From assembly GCF_900156205.1 (NCBI RefSeq), contig NZ_FTNA01000008.1, positions 152,240-183,514 on the forward strand: DNA of 31,275 bases, in the 5' to 3' direction. A program made the translations under genes and the position numbers. Shown piece by piece: positions 10,870-24,258 of this stretch (position 1 is the stretch's first letter; the number at the start of each line of letters is the position of its first letter). The notes under the pieces are model-generated. The model was not told where the DNA came from and did not search any database. It saw nothing but the letters and a program-made list of their open reading frames with translations. The stretch comes from Leptospira interrogans. Its GTDB lineage: Bacteria; Spirochaetota; Leptospiria; Leptospirales; Leptospiraceae.

Positions 10870-11994
10870 ATGACCAAAAAAATTATTTTACTCTTTATTC
10901 TTTTAATGATTCTTTTGGAAACGGGTTGTAATACTGTTATCATTCGCGCTTGGACCCCTCCTTATAAAAGCCGTCCCGTGCATGAAATCAGAGTTCTACT
11001 CGGAAAAGTCGAGGGGGATCTTCAAATCCGTGGGGAAGGAGTTATTTCCGTCTACGACGCAAACGATCTTTTGATTAAAAAGGGAATAGACATCATCTCT
11101 CTCAATTCTTCCCGCCTAAAGGCTCCAATTCGTTTTGTAAGTCAGAACACAAGTCTAGAATTCAAATCACATAAAGTAAGAGGTTCGATACATCTAATTC
11201 CTCAAAATCAAGGACCAGCTCTTGTAATCAACGTGCTTCCTTTAGAAGAATATCTTTTAGCAGTCGTTCCTTCAGAAGTTCCCTATAGCTGGCCGATGGA
11301 AGCTCTAAAAGCTCAGGCAATTTGCGCGAGAACATATGCAGTTCGTGAAATATTAAATAAAAAGAATGCACTTTATGATGTAGAAGCAACAACAAATTCC
11401 CAAGTATATGGTGGAATTGAAAAGGAACATCCATTTACTACAAAAGCGGTTCAAGATACAGCGGGAGTTATGGCTGTCTTTGAAGAAAACCCGATTCAAG
11501 CTTTCTTTCATTCTAATAGCGGAGGAAAAACAGAAACTCCCGAAAACGTTTGGGGAGGTAAAAAAATTCCCTATCTTCCTACCGTCTCTTCCGATTTTGA
11601 TCGAGCAGGAGAAAACTTTTATTGGAAAGAAACAGTCTCTCAAGATTTAATCAATTCTAAATTTTCAAACTTAAAACTAGGCGAGATTCAATCGATACAA
11701 GTCTTATCCAGAACCTCTTCCGGAAGAGTAGACCTTATGGAACTCAATGGCACAGAAGGTACTTCTAGAATTCGAGGAAAGGAATTCAGACAAATCTTAG
11801 GCGCTCCAGTTCGTTCTTTACGTTTCGGAATTCAAAAAGAATCAAACGGATTTCTTATCAAAGGTATGGGCTCCGGTCACGGTGTAGGCTTAAGCCAATG
11901 GGGAAGTTTTGGAATGGCAAAAGAAAACTATAACTATATTGAAATTCTAAGATACTACTATCCAGGCACAGATCTCGCAAGAATCACTCGTTAA
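10870..11994 (+). CDS. SpoIID/LytB-family lipoprotein (peptidoglycan-acting)
   Basis: 374 residues with a lipoprotein signal ending LLETGC (Cys20). The SpoIID domain covers about 115-374: [20 protein letters not shown] (119-138, with the catalytic-type Glu136), [15 protein letters not shown] (144-158), [13 protein letters not shown], and the C-terminal [15 protein letters not shown]. In SpoIID this fold is a lytic transglycosylase that cleaves glycan strands lacking stem peptides; relatives include the LytB amidase enhancer. In a non-sporulating spirochaete it probably acts in cell-wall remodelling from the periplasmic face. Residues 38-110 form an extra beta-rich N-terminal domain ([19 protein letters not shown]). 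It directly follows tandem array A; the ATG at 10870 has a modest AG-rich ribosome site. Confidence 0.88.
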   Translation: MTKKIILLFILLMILLETGCNTVIIRAWTPPYKSRPVHEIRVLLGKVEGDLQIRGEGVISVYDANDLLIKKGIDIISLNSSRLKAPIRFVSQNTSLEFKSHKVRGSIHLIPQNQGPALVINVLPLEEYLLAVVPSEVPYSWPMEALKAQAICARTYAVREILNKKNALYDVEATTNSQVYGGIEKEHPFTTKAVQDTAGVMAVFEENPIQAFFHSNSGGKTETPENVWGGKKIPYLPTVSSDFDRAGENFYWKETVSQDLINSKFSNLKLGEIQSIQVLSRTSSGRVDLMELNGTEGTSRIRGKEFRQILGAPVRSLRFGIQKESNGFLIKGMGSGHGVGLSQWGSFGMAKENYNYIEILRYYYPGTDLARITR

Positions 11995-12007
11995 AAATTG
12001 CCTGAAT

Positions 12008-12027
12008 AACGTGAATTTCGGCGTAAG
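12008..12027 (+). repeat. Dispersed AACGTGA..TCGGCGTAAG motif
   Basis: AACGTGAATTTCGGCGTAAG, one base longer than the usual 19-bp form. It sits 13 bases after the SpoIID stop codon and 41 bases before a MITE-like element. Confidence 0.55.
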
Positions 12028-12068
12028 AGTTCGTTTTATAAAAACCTAATTTTTTCATAAAAAATAAA

Positions 12069-12170
12069 TAGAATTGTTGAAAAATTCTATAGTGAAGTTT
12101 AACAAAACTACTTCAATCGACAGTTTCATACAACAGAAATCGATGGCGAATTAATTTTTCAACAACTCTA
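12069..12170 (-). mobile_element. MITE-like element, copy 2
   Basis: 102 bp from TAGAATTGTTGAAAAATT to AATTTTTCAACAACTCTA. Its reverse complement aligns along its whole length with copy 4 (21965-22066), including an internal GTCGATTGAAG block and a TTTTGTTAA block. Same orientation as copy 1; TA at both outer ends. Confidence 0.8.
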
Positions 12171-12714
12171 ATAATCATATTTTTACACTTAATAAAGTTA
12201 TATACTCTTGATTAATAATTTATTTAAAATTAAACAATACTATTAAATATTAATACTTTCGAGAAAACACAACTAAACGCCAGACACGTCGTAAATAAAA
12301 TTTAATTTTTTTATATCAAAAGAATTGGTTTTAAAAACTAAATTTATGATTAGAAAAAATTTTTTACATCCAATTCAAAATTCATCCGTTATAAAGTACA
12401 ACAGACTTTTTAATTTTATTCATGTACATAATAAAAACAGAATGAATGTTGAGATCCACGTTCAGAAGTAGAATTTTAAACATTCGATTATAGAAATTTA
12501 TATAAAATGTTTTACTGAAAAATCCGCCAAACAAATATTTTACACACAATTTAATTATACGATCATTCATTTTATATTTTATATAATTTCTTTTATATAA
12601 AATTCAATAAAAGCGTAAACTTCAATGCCACTTATAAATTTTATCAAAACTAAAATTATCCAGTTTTTCACTTTTCATAAACTTGAATTCTAAATCTACT
12701 GTTCTTTTAAAGAA

Positions 12715-13410
12715 ATGACGAACCAGAACAAAATCGATCTTAAAAGAATTCAAGTTTCCAAATTATATAAATCGTATCAGATCGGAAAAATTAAAACGGA
12801 AGTTCTCAAAGGATTAGAATTAGATATCCCAAGTTCTTCCATCGTCACACTTATGGGACCTTCCGGTTCTGGTAAATCAACTTTTTTGAATATACTTTCA
12901 GGTATAGATACTCCAGACTCAGGAGAAATCTCTGTAAACGGAAATATGTTACATTCTATGAGTGAAAAAGAATTAACAAAATATAGAAGAGAAAAAACCG
13001 GAATCATATTCCAATTCTTTCATCTACTTCCTTATTTAAACGCTTTAGAAAACGTGGCAGTGCCACTTTATATTTCTGGAATTGGAAAAACGAAAGCACA
13101 TATTATGGCGGAAGAAGCACTCGAAAACGTAGGACTTTCCAATAGAAAAATTCATAAACCGGACGAACTTTCAGGAGGAGAACAACAAAGAGTCGCAATT
13201 GCAAGAGCAATCTGTAAACGACCTTCTTTAATTTTAGCGGACGAGCCCACCGGAAATTTAGACACCAAGAATGCAGAAAACGTAATACAACTTCTTGTAA
13301 ATCTCCAAAAACAAAATGGATTTACACTTTTTATCGTAACCCACGATCAAAAATTAGGCTCCCTGGGAGAATTTCGTCTCAAAATGGAAGACGGAACTTT
13401 AACAAACTAA
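12715..13410 (+). CDS. LolD/MacB-type ABC transporter ATP-binding protein
   Basis: 231 residues, the usual size. Walker [10 protein letters not shown] (48-56), Q-loop in [12 protein letters not shown] (97-108), signature LSGGEQQ (152-158), Walker B/D-loop [12 protein letters not shown] (172-183) and switch His in VTHD. The '[14 protein letters not shown]' Q-loop region and short size place it in the LolD/FtsE/MacB group, which powers type VII mechanotransmission transporters. The permease gene follows after 5 bases, so the two form one transporter. In a lipoprotein-rich spirochaete lipoprotein sorting is an attractive role, but macrolide/peptide export or cell-division signalling are also possible. 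Confidence 0.9.
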   Translation: MTNQNKIDLKRIQVSKLYKSYQIGKIKTEVLKGLELDIPSSSIVTLMGPSGSGKSTFLNILSGIDTPDSGEISVNGNMLHSMSEKELTKYRREKTGIIFQFFHLLPYLNALENVAVPLYISGIGKTKAHIMAEEALENVGLSNRKIHKPDELSGGEQQRVAIARAICKRPSLILADEPTGNLDTKNAENVIQLLVNLQKQNGFTLFIVTHDQKLGSLGEFRLKMEDGTLTN

Positions 13411-13415
13411 ACGTA

Positions 13416-15890
13416 ATGTCTTTTCGAATTTATATTCTTTTTTTATTTGAATATTTCCGAAATCATAAGTTAGGAACATTTTTCGCGTTATCCGGAATAT
13501 CATTGGGAGTGGGACTTTTCATTTCTACTACCGCAAACGGGATCAAGGCAGAAAAAAGCCTGACCGATTTTGCAATGGGATACTTTCAAGGAGAATACAA
13601 GATTAAAATATCTTCTTCTCTCGGGGATCAAAATCTTCCTGTTTCTCTTATTCGAGAATTATCCGAAGACACTAACCTAACTTGGATTAAAAAAATTGTT
13701 CCTCGATTTCAAAAGGAAATCATCGTAAATGATTCTGTCCGAGCCGTTTACATTGGTTTAGATTTTTTAAAAGAATCGGGTAATTTACGATATAAACCCG
13801 ATGCAGAACATGTAGAATCTTTAATATTCATAAGCAGTTCACTTTCTAAAAAAATAGACATTTCTAAGATAAACATACGTGCAGATTCCAGAAAATTCAC
13901 CCTCGCCAAACCTGTAGTTTTAGAAACAGAAGGCGGTAGCATTCTTATGGAAGACATTGAATCCGCGATGGAAAGATTCGATTTAAAAGAACACGTTAGT
14001 TTTCTTTTGATACAGCCAAACGAGTTCAGATCGGAGCAAAAAAAAATCTTAGAACAAAAATTAGGTCCCGATTACAGAGTAGAAACAGTAGAAGATATTC
14101 AAGAAAAATCTTCGAACGCATTACGCTCCTTTCAACTCAATCTATTAGTAATTTCTTTTATTTCCCTTGTTATAGCTCTTTTTATGGTTTCAAACACTAT
14201 GTCCGGTTTATACTTTAGCCGCGAAAAAGAACTAGGCATTTTAAAAACCATGGGACTTAACGCGAAACAAACCTTTTCGCTCTTTATATCTCAGGCACTA
14301 CTTTTAGGAAGTGTGGGAAGTTTGTTAGGATTAGGATTGGGTTTACTTTTTTCAAGACTTGAATTTTTTAGTCCGGAAACAACTTCTGCAGATCTTTCGT
14401 ATCTAAATACTTATCAATCTCTACCCTTCTCCGCTTGGTTTTTAGGTTTGGGGATCGGAATCATCGGTTCTTTTTTATCCGCAGCACTTCCTTCTTTTAG
14501 AGCTGGAAAAATTTCTCCCGTTTCTATATTGAAAGAAGCCACTTCGCAAACTTCCCCCGTAAACGAATTTCGTTTATTATCAATAGGAATTTTTTCTATT
14601 TTCATCTTTGTAATCGTAGCCTTTCTTCCTTTACGTTGGAAATTTCCAGTTACAGGTTTAATAGGAATCGGTGGAATAGTGATCGGTTTCACGTTATGTT
14701 TTCCTTGGATTTTTAAAATTCTAATATTCTTTCTTTTTAAATTAGAGGATTTATCTGATCGTTCCCTCGTTTTTATAAAAGTCGGTTTAGAAGAAATAAA
14801 AAATCAATCTCTTAGAAACACTCTTACTTCCGCCACTTTAATGCTTGCTACTTCTCTTGTAGTTTGCCTATCGATCTTAACAGATAGTTATAGAAGATCT
14901 TTAAATGACTGGGTAGAAACCGAATTTCCGGCGGAATTTACAATCATCAACACTGCAAACCTTGCTGCGGGAATTCAAGGAGGAGTTCCACAAAATCTAT
15001 TAAACGAACTCTCTCAAATTCAGGAAATACGATCTTTAGACGGCTTTTTTATCAATACAAGAGCAGAAACAAATCGAGGAAACTTTACAATTCATGCATA
15101 TACTTTTGCAACCTATGATCGAGAGAATTCTCCAGAACGTATCATAAAAATGGAAAACGAAATTTTAATTTCTTCCAATATGGCTTATCTACAAAACTTT
15201 AATATAGATGATTCAATTTTAATCGAGACAAAATACGGAAAAAAAGAATTTAAAATCCGGGGAATTAAAGAGCATTTTTTTTCAGAACGAGGAACTATCA
15301 TGATGGATATTAAAAGCTATAAAAGGTTTTTCGACCTTAGTGCATATAACTCAATTAAAATATTTTTAAAAAAAGATTCAAATTCAAAAGATGTGGAAAA
15401 ATCAATTTCCCAAATTTTAGAAAAAAATCCCAACTTAAAATTGTTTAATACAAAAGAGCTTAAGGAACTTTATACGGAAGGAGTGAACAAAGTATTTGGA
15501 GTTTTAGAAACTCTTAAAATGACCGCCTTAATCATAGCAATGTTATCTTTGATTTCTTCCCTATTTCATAATCTCATTTCTAAGAAAAACACTTTAGGAA
15601 TTCTCAAATATCTAGGAGCCGATCAGAGACAACTTGGAAAAATTTTATTGACCGAAAGTATATTTATCACGATTGTTTCTGTTTGTTTTGGTATTCTTTT
15701 GGCATTTTTTCTTTCCCCGATCGTTTTATATGTGGTCAACAAGAACGCATTTGGATGGACTTTAAAATTCACAGTTTCTCCGGAAATACCGATCTTTTTT
15801 CTGGCATTATCTCCCATCCTTGGTGTATTTTCCTGTTTAGTTCCGTTATACACTTTACAAAAATTGAGTTTTCGGATTAGCCAAGAATAA
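13416..15890 (+). CDS. Double-FtsX ABC transporter permease
   Basis: 824 residues. Topology is one N-terminal helix (~16-35), a periplasmic domain of about 200 residues, a three-helix FtsX bundle (~240-370, with [18 protein letters not shown] coupling segment), a further pair of helices (~385-445), a second N-terminal-like helix ([22 protein letters not shown], ~465-490), a second periplasmic domain, and a final FtsX bundle (~695-815, with [16 protein letters not shown]). Duplicated FtsX modules in one chain make it a likely homodimer-independent permease, unlike LolC/LolE, which are separate. It pairs with the ATPase gene 5 bases upstream. Probable role: extracting or moving lipophilic or lipoprotein substrates in the inner membrane; exact substrate unknown. 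Confidence 0.88.
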   Translation: MSFRIYILFLFEYFRNHKLGTFFALSGISLGVGLFISTTANGIKAEKSLTDFAMGYFQGEYKIKISSSLGDQNLPVSLIRELSEDTNLTWIKKIVPRFQKEIIVNDSVRAVYIGLDFLKESGNLRYKPDAEHVESLIFISSSLSKKIDISKINIRADSRKFTLAKPVVLETEGGSILMEDIESAMERFDLKEHVSFLLIQPNEFRSEQKKILEQKLGPDYRVETVEDIQEKSSNALRSFQLNLLVISFISLVIALFMVSNTMSGLYFSREKELGILKTMGLNAKQTFSLFISQALLLGSVGSLLGLGLGLLFSRLEFFSPETTSADLSYLNTYQSLPFSAWFLGLGIGIIGSFLSAALPSFRAGKISPVSILKEATSQTSPVNEFRLLSIGIFSIFIFVIVAFLPLRWKFPVTGLIGIGGIVIGFTLCFPWIFKILIFFLFKLEDLSDRSLVFIKVGLEEIKNQSLRNTLTSATLMLATSLVVCLSILTDSYRRSLNDWVETEFPAEFTIINTANLAAGIQGGVPQNLLNELSQIQEIRSLDGFFINTRAETNRGNFTIHAYTFATYDRENSPERIIKMENEILISSNMAYLQNFNIDDSILIETKYGKKEFKIRGIKEHFFSERGTIMMDIKSYKRFFDLSAYNSIKIFLKKDSNSKDVEKSISQILEKNPNLKLFNTKELKELYTEGVNKVFGVLETLKMTALIIAMLSLISSLFHNLISKKNTLGILKYLGADQRQLGKILLTESIFITIVSVCFGILLAFFLSPIVLYVVNKNAFGWTLKFTVSPEIPIFFLALSPILGVFSCLVPLYTLQKLSFRISQE

Positions 15891-15950
15891 CAGCAAAACC
15901 AAAACTAACTTGATTCGAAACCTTATTCGCAATAGGATGCTCTCATTCTT

Positions 15951-16862
15951 ATGAGTGCATTAAGCGAAGTAGCATTACAAATTGCTTCCGAAATTCGGAA
16001 AGTGAATCTTCGTGAAGATCAAAGAATTCCGACCTCGGATACCTTCATCAAAGAATTGATGAGTCTTTTTTCCAGAGAGCCGGATGAACTGAGAAATATA
16101 CTCGAAACTCTTCGCACTGCTAAGATCATATTCATCATTAAGATTGTACTTCCAGATGACAAAACGAGTAGAATGAACGATCCCGGCGTAGACGCTTATG
16201 CATACGCGGATCTCAAAATTCTTAACGATTTAAAATATTATTCGGAAAAAAAATTAGAACGTCTTTACGAAGCGACCTATTATAAAAAGAAATCTCCTTC
16301 CACGATTACCAGAGAATTATTCCCTAAAATCAGAGAATTAAACAACACACCGATGGGACGGATGGTAAATATAGCCGTTATGCTCGAAGAGTATATACGG
16401 ATGATGAACAATAATCCGAATGAATTTCAGGAAGAATTTCGTACCCAAGCAATAGAGGACTTACTCCTTTCTACAGGAGACACTTCAAAAACGCCTGATA
16501 GGCAAACCCCATTGTCAAATTCTTTCGGACCGAACCTTTCTCAAAGGGCCACGGATCGTATGGAAATTCCAACTAACATCAATCCAAATAGTCCTTGGGG
16601 AAGAATGGTTTCCAAATTTTCGATCGATTTTTTACTTAGAGTACATCTAAGAAAATGCGAGTTTGAAACAATCCGCAAATTGATCACTTCTGGAAAAGTA
16701 ACCAGTGAGGAAAATCTCCGCCTAATCAGAGATAGTTTATTGAAAATGGAAAAAAACGTCAATGTGGATAAGGTTCTTGCTTCTTATCTAGATGAAATGA
16801 CCGAGCTGAGAAGACTTACCCAAAGAAAACTAAATTCAATTGCCAAACCTAAAACACTTTAG
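15951..16862 (+). CDS. Conserved-looking hypothetical cytoplasmic protein
   Basis: 303 residues, mostly helical, without signal peptide or membrane segment. An N-terminal ~100 residues (IASEIRKVNLREDQRIPTSD, FIKELMSLFSREPDELRNIL) look like a winged-helix-type or helical bundle. A low-complexity Ser/Thr/Pro-rich linker (~175-210) separates it from a basic helical C-terminus (RKLITSGKVTSEENLRLIRD). I do not recognise a family. It starts 60 bases after the FtsX permease on the same strand and could be part of that operon. Codon use is like that of its neighbours. Confidence 0.75.
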   Translation: MSALSEVALQIASEIRKVNLREDQRIPTSDTFIKELMSLFSREPDELRNILETLRTAKIIFIIKIVLPDDKTSRMNDPGVDAYAYADLKILNDLKYYSEKKLERLYEATYYKKKSPSTITRELFPKIRELNNTPMGRMVNIAVMLEEYIRMMNNNPNEFQEEFRTQAIEDLLLSTGDTSKTPDRQTPLSNSFGPNLSQRATDRMEIPTNINPNSPWGRMVSKFSIDFLLRVHLRKCEFETIRKLITSGKVTSEENLRLIRDSLLKMEKNVNVDKVLASYLDEMTELRRLTQRKLNSIAKPKTL

Positions 16863-17036
16863 TTTTTTTTAAAAGACCGTCCCAAGACTCAATCCTTTAA
16901 AATTTTGATTTTTTTACCGATCCTTATAAAATTGAATACTGTAAATTTTTATTATATAACACTATTTGAACTCAAAACATTATAATTTTATTATATACTT
17001 TTAAGTAAAAACAGATTTTTTATTACTAGAAATTTT

Positions 17037-17052
17037 CGTGGGGGTTCCCACA
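17037..17052 (-). repeat. Solitary dyad core (CGTGGGGGTTCCCACA)
   Basis: Plus-strand CGTGGGGGTTCCCACA, preceded by AAATTTTCGTG and followed by ATTTTATTTTTACGGAAAAA. The following segment resembles the sequence after the cores at 28413 and 28825, so the conserved unit extends beyond the 16 bp. Confidence 0.65.
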
Positions 17053-17328
17053 TTTTATTTTTACGGAAAAATCAGATTCTATAAAACGAATCTTTTACAT
17101 AAAATCTGCGTCAAATAACTGTTTAGACCGTATAAAAATAACAAAATCAATGATCGATTCTGCAAAGATATAGAAGTTCTCAAAAATTGTGTCTAATCCA
17201 GATGATTGGTTTTTTGAAGAAGATTCTATATTCTAACTTTTGAAATAAGTTCGCTGCCTGTATTATTCATCGTCCCAAGTAAAGCCAATCTAAAAACTAG
17301 AATTTCATTTAGAAATTTGATTTAAGAT

Positions 17329-17431
17329 TAGAGTTATTGAAAAATCAATTCTCCAGCTTGTTTCTGTTTTACGAAATGATCGATTGAAGCAGTTCTGCTA
17401 ATCGCCGCTATGGAATTTTTTAACAACTCTA
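17329..17431 (+). mobile_element. MITE-like element, copy 3
   Basis: 103 bp from TAGAGTTATTGAAAAATC to ATTTTTTAACAACTCTA, with internal GATCGATTGAAGC matching copies 1, 2 and 4. It is the most diverged copy. Outer TA dinucleotides are present at both ends. Confidence 0.72.
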
Positions 17432-17442
17432 ATTGTTACTTT

Positions 17443-17780
17443 AACGTAAATTCGGTGTAAGAAAAATTTTCTAAAAGTATGAGTCCCTACAATTTTAGAA
17501 TTTGTTTGTAAAATCGTAGTTTGTGGGAGTTCCCACATCATTTTACAAATAAATCTAAGAACTTGTCCTAAAACCTCAAAAATTTTTTACACGATAATCT
17601 TTAGAAATTTTTAATAAAATGCAGTAGTTCCTACAAATTAGTCGCATTTAGCAATTTGTGAACCTTCGGTAGTTCTAATACCGTTAAATTTTCGTGGGAG
17701 TTCCCACATTTAAAGAATCGATCCGTAGAGTTCAGACTCCAATTTTCAAAATTGTAAGTTCCTTACGTGGAACTCACGTT
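17443..17780. repeat. Module bracketed by inverted 19-bp motifs and containing three dyad cores
   Basis: Left end AACGTAAATTCGGTGTAAG (17443-17461), right end CTTACGTGGAACTCACGTT (17762-17780), which are inverted relative to each other. Between them are cores at 17522-17537 (perfect TGTGGGAGTTCCCACA), 17620-17635 and 17693-17708. A shorter module with the same ends is found at 28324-28487, sharing the ~75 bases up to its core. It may be a compound non-autonomous element. Confidence 0.6.
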
Positions 17781-17861
17781 AATTTAGGTTTTATAAAAAT
17801 TTTCTTACGTTTTTTTCTAAAAATCGACTCCACTGAATTCTTATCAAGAACCGTAAAAGGT

Positions 17862-18386
17862 ATGGAAATACTATTATTCAACTCTAACTATGAAGTTCGT
17901 TCTAGTTTTGAAACAAATCATTCTGAAACAATTACTCTATTGATTCCTCAAGATACTTGGTTTCGTTTTTTCGAAAATGATAGAAAGATTCTTTCCAAAA
18001 AAATTCCCGAATTTTTAAAAACCTACGGCAAATATCTCTCTTCCCAAAAACACATTAGTAAAAAAGCAGAGAAAACCTTATATCAACCCAGCCAAAAAAA
18101 TCAAAAAATGAAACGGGTTAATGTTCGGGTTAAGTCCAAAAATTGGATTCTTTTTGGAATCCTTGCACAAGCACATGGAGTATCCCGTTGTTATCTTTTT
18201 AATTATCTTCTTTGGTTAGAAACTTTAGGTGTCGGAGATTCTATCGTCAATACGGTAAATGCGGGAGCTCCCACGTTTCACAGATCTTACAGATATATCC
18301 TTGACGTAGATCTGCTAAGTCACCAAGTAACCCGAAAATTACGGTTTAAACCTAAGAATCATTTTCATATACTAAAAAAAGAATAA
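17862..18386 (+). CDS. DUF1564-family protein
   Basis: 174 residues starting at the ATG at 17862 ([12 protein letters not shown]), which has an AAAAGG ribosome site; the longer frame from 17694 begins inside a dispersed repeat. The core pattern [69 protein letters not shown] and [25 protein letters not shown] matches Leptospira DUF1564 proteins as I remember them. This is an expanded, Leptospira-restricted family of unknown function. The basic MNVRV-like strand followed by a helix-turn-helix-like [12 protein letters not shown] suggests nucleic-acid binding; this is an inference. A 16-bp core-like sequence occurs inside the gene at 18260-18275. It is isolated, with no partner gene. Confidence 0.78.
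   Translation: MEILLFNSNYEVRSSFETNHSETITLLIPQDTWFRFFENDRKILSKKIPEFLKTYGKYLSSQKHISKKAEKTLYQPSQKNQKMKRVNVRVKSKNWILFGILAQAHGVSRCYLFNYLLWLETLGVGDSIVNTVNAGAPTFHRSYRYILDVDLLSHQVTRKLRFKPKNHFHILKKE
18260..18275 (+). repeat. Dyad-core-like sequence inside the DUF1564 gene
   Basis: TGCGGGAGCTCCCACG, a near-perfect palindrome matching the dispersed TGTGGGAGTTCCCACA core at 13 of 16 positions. It encodes the conserved Ala-Gly-Ala-Pro-Thr of this protein family; the intergenic core upstream at 17693 reads Gly-Val-Pro-Thr-Phe in the matching frame. Confidence 0.55.
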
Positions 18387-18433
18387 AAAATTCATTTTAA
18401 ATATACATAGTAAAAATTTAGAATATTAAGGCA

Positions 18434-19718
<1,285 letters not shown>

Positions 19719-19813
19719 TTTTTAACCAGTGAATTTCCAGGAAAGAATCCGGAAACCCGTTTTCAAAATAAAAAAAACTTTCAAAACGGATTCCGACATG
19801 AATCCTGTAATTC

Positions 19814-21742
<1,929 letters not shown>

Positions 21743-21775
21743 ATTTAGAATATTTTTAATCTATAATATTTAACA

Positions 21776-21821
21776 AAAACACATTAAGAAATTATTATAA
21801 ATCCTTAAAACAATGTGTTTT
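21776..21821 (+). terminator. Putative nadE terminator hairpin
   Basis: AAAACACATT (21776-21785) pairs with AATGTGTTTT (21812-21821), with an inner TTAAG/CTTAA that partly extends the stem; the descending arm ends in a T-run. It begins 34 bases after the nadE stop. Confidence 0.45.
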
Positions 21822-21964
21822 ATTATAAAACGTCATAAATTCTGAGACAATCCCTAGGACAAAACTTTGAACACTCTATTTAGATAAATTTGAATCAAAT
21901 CAGATTTTTACGTAAAATCGCTGTTTTGTGGTTATCATTTCATTCTTTTTAACAATAAATTTAT

Positions 21965-22066
21965 TAGAATTGTTGAAAAATTAATTCTCTATCGGTTTTC
22001 GTTGTATGGAAACGGTCGATTGAAGCGTTTTGTTAATTGTTGCTATGGGATTTTTCAACAACTCTA
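21965..22066 (+). mobile_element. MITE-like element, copy 4
   Basis: 102 bp from TAGAATTGTTGAAAAATT to TTTTTCAACAACTCTA, with internal GTCGATTGAAGCG and TTTTGTTAATTG. Same orientation as copy 3 and the best-preserved copy. TA at both outer ends. Confidence 0.82.
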
Positions 22067-22259
22067 TTTTATAAAAGTTCTTCTTTAGAAATTCAAAGAG
22101 TTAATCTCTTAAATTCTTCAAGATTCTTTGTAGAATTTAGTTTTTTCGTAACTTTTGAATAGGAACGTGAGTTTAGCGTAATCCAATGCGACAGAAACTC
22201 AGCAGAACGCTCTTTCAAACTAAAGCGTCTTACTTCTTGAACTCAATAAAACACCTCCT

Positions 22260-22285
22260 GAATGCCGATCCTTAAAAAGGCATTC
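22260..22285. repeat. Short perfect hairpin in GC-richer intergenic segment
   Basis: GAATGCC (22260-22266), 12-base loop, GGCATTC (22279-22285). A short open frame (ATG at 22262, ~28 codons) overlaps it but has no support. It may be the end of a degraded mobile element. Confidence 0.35.
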
Positions 22286-22523
22286 GTTGAGTTTTCCGGG
22301 TCGCGAGATAGGTTACATTTTAGGCGCTCGATAAATCGTGTTCTATAATAAATTGAATTCAGGAAAAAATTTTGTTTTCAAACGAACACTCAATTTATTG
22401 ATCGAAACTAAAAGTAGTCGGGCGGCCAACGCCAGATTCGTCCAATCGTTCTTACGTAAAATTCACATTCGTTTAACGTGAGTTGGATGAATTTTTACAA
22501 ATCCGAATTTTTCCGGAAAAGAA

Positions 22524-22631
22524 TGTAGGAACTACCACAAAACCACAATTTTACAGTTAAATCCCAAAATGTGGGAACTACCACAAAACCATGATTTTAC
22601 AGTTAAATCCCAAAATGTGGGAACTACCACG
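22524..22631 (+). repeat. Tandem array B: three 46-bp units
   Basis: Cores start at 22524 (TGTAGGAACTACCACA), 22570 and 22616 (TGTGGGAACTACCACG), exactly 46 bases apart. The two 30-bp linkers are alike (AAACCA.GATTTTACAGTTAA then ATCCCAAAA) but differ from those of array A. The array lies 78 bases before the 3' end of the minus-strand gene at 22709. Confidence 0.9.
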
Positions 22632-22708
22632 TTTTAGGAAAATCACATTTTTAAAATGGAAACGAAATCAATTTTAGATGGATTTCAAATAACTTTTGGA
22701 TCCAATTC

Positions 22709-23407
22709 TTACAAAATCCCAGCTTGTTTGAACGCGTTTTCCTTTTCTTTTTGAACCTGTTGTAATTGATTTTTGATGGATTCTTGAATATTATTCAGTT
22801 TCTTTTCGGTCTCTTCTTCTCCCGAACCTTTTTGAAGATCCACGAGATAATTGATAATATCCATTCGATCCTGAGTTTGTTTTTCCATGTTTTGATAATA
22901 AGAACGAATCTGATCGTGAGTGGCCGTCCTTGCAAAAACGTTACGCGCCGCTTCTGCGATTCGACTATCTTCCTGTCTCTTCGCTTCTTTTTCGGCAGGA
23001 CTTAATTTTTTAGGAATGAGAGAATTATCCGGAAAACGTTCCCGTAACTGACTAAAACGTTCCATCTCTTCGTTGGTATAAGGTTTATTTGTCTGAGGAT
23101 TTACAGGATTATCTGCATCCGCAGCGTTAGGATCTGCTTCTTTTGGTTCACCTTTATCGGACTCAATGTATTCTCCCTTTCCAGACTTATAAAAGGAAGA
23201 ATCAAAAATAGACTCGTTCGTTTTACCTCCAGAAGATCCGGATCCGGAAGAAGGGGAACCCCCACCTAAAAGAAGTGCAACACTATCCGCTTCCTTACTT
23301 TTTCTTTCTTTTTCACTGGAATCTTCCGAAGAAAAAAGAATCCAAACAAGCACAATCAATGAGATTGAAATTCCAGAATAAATGACTAATTTACGAATGC
23401 TTATCAC
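22709..23407 (-). CDS. Membrane-anchored hypothetical protein with coiled-coil C-terminus
   Basis: 232 residues. One hydrophobic segment (about 8-26) anchors the N-terminus; a Gly/Ser-rich linker (LLLGGGSPSSGSGSSGG, 46-62) and an acidic Asn/Pro/Ala-rich section (~85-115) follow. Residues ~130-230 are highly charged and helical with heptad-like spacing (NYLVDLQKGSGEEETEKKL, IQESIKNQLQQVQKEKENAF), a likely coiled coil. The soluble part is probably periplasmic. Family not recognised. It is divergent from the lipoprotein gene at 23522, with which it shares a ~115-base promoter region. Confidence 0.72.
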   Translation of the reverse strand: MISIRKLVIYSGISISLIVLVWILFSSEDSSEKERKSKEADSVALLLGGGSPSSGSGSSGGKTNESIFDSSFYKSGKGEYIESDKGEPKEADPNAADADNPVNPQTNKPYTNEEMERFSQLRERFPDNSLIPKKLSPAEKEAKRQEDSRIAEAARNVFARTATHDQIRSYYQNMEKQTQDRMDIINYLVDLQKGSGEEETEKKLNNIQESIKNQLQQVQKEKENAFKQAGIL

Positions 23408-23521
23408 GAGAAACGCTCCGAGAAATTCGGGAAATTTTGATTGTAAGACCGTCGATCCAGGAAATTCTATCCTGGATCCGTCTCTAATTTTTTGAGAAAT
23501 CGAATCCTACGCAAGATAAAA

Positions 23522-24258
23522 ATGTATTTTCAGATCTTTCGTTCCACGTCCCTTCCAATACTTACCTTTATTTGGATTCTATTCGGTTGTGGTATGAATA
23601 CAGACGTAGCACAATCACCTTTCATATTCATTTCTCCGGTAGGAGTTCCCCAGTTCTTAAGTATCCTTGCCGTAAACGAAGGAATTACAGATACAGCCAC
23701 AAAAGATACGGATTTTCAATCCGAGCCAAATAGTTATAAGCCTGAATTTCTAGTTCGTTATTACGTAACCAATGCAGAACCTCAGTTCGTAGGTTATAAT
23801 CTATACATTACTACGGCAGCCCCTTCAGTCGCGGAAACTCTTACTTCAGGAAACGTGTATTTAGAAAATGGAGTACAACCTTCCTTTCCTCATCTTGCCT
23901 CCGAAGCTTCTACGAGCTCTTCTAAACTACAAACTCATAGGGTTCTTAATCAAATTCCTCCTCCGGGAGTATTTCCATTCATCAAGTGTGAGATTTATAC
24001 GTTCACAATGAGAGCACTTTTAAACAGTGGAATTTTTTCAAATCCATCTACTCCCGTAAAGATGTGTTCTTCTTCTCGTCCTTTTCTTTGTCCTGTAGGT
24101 TCCAGCTGTAACCCAGCAGAATGTAACAACTCCTCTTGTACTACAGCAGTAAAACAAAACTGTCCCGTTGGAACTCTTTGTAATCCTTGTACAATTTCGG
24201 GATCAGAAGAAACTGGTTGCATTTGTCCTACTGGAGTTTCTCCTCCAGGTTGTAATTT

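Larger units (their letters stand above)
11995..12714. other. 720-bp very AT-rich gene-free region
   Basis: Contains a dispersed 19-20-bp motif (12008-12027), a MITE-like element (12069-12170), then about 540 bases of extremely AT-rich sequence without a convincing coding frame. A promoter for the downstream ABC transporter genes is expected near its end, but none can be fixed with confidence. Confidence 0.65.
16863..17861. other. 1-kb repeat-rich gene-free region
   Basis: Contains solitary dyad cores at 17037, 17522, 17620 and 17693, a MITE-like element (17329-17431), 19-bp motifs at 17443 and 17762 in opposite orientation, and a segment (17560-17708) that is repeated near 27415. An open frame runs from 17694 into the DUF1564 gene, but its first 56 codons lie in this repeat sequence and are probably untranslated. 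Confidence 0.75.
21743..22708. other. 966-bp repeat-rich gene-free region
   Basis: Lies between nadE and a convergent gene. In order: the post-nadE hairpin (21776-21821), MITE-like copy 4 (21965-22066), 19-bp motif (22164), a hairpin (22260-22285) within a locally more GC-rich segment, further motif copies (22451-22484) and tandem array B (22524-22631). No credible gene is seen. Confidence 0.7.

Noticed and set aside
10601..10873. 90-residue protein across array A
   Set aside because: It is translated tandem-repeat DNA (ILNLWELPQIG-type periodic peptide), with no ribosome site and overlap with the SpoIID start.
12382..12570. 62-residue minus-strand ORF
   Set aside because: Extremely AT-rich with Asn/Ile/Lys/Phe-biased composition, no neighbours or ribosome site.
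17694..17861. N-terminal extension of the DUF1564 protein
   Set aside because: The GTG start lies inside a dispersed dyad core and the first 56 codons are repeat sequence; the ATG at 17862 has AAAAGG and a family-like N-terminus.
18260..18275. Insertion of a mobile core into the DUF1564 gene
   Set aside because: The reading frame is intact and the residues it encodes appear to be part of the family motif, so it is not an insertion.
23492..23521. TTG start for the Cys-rich lipoprotein
   Set aside because: No ribosome site, and the ATG at 23522 leaves a normal signal peptide of 22 residues.
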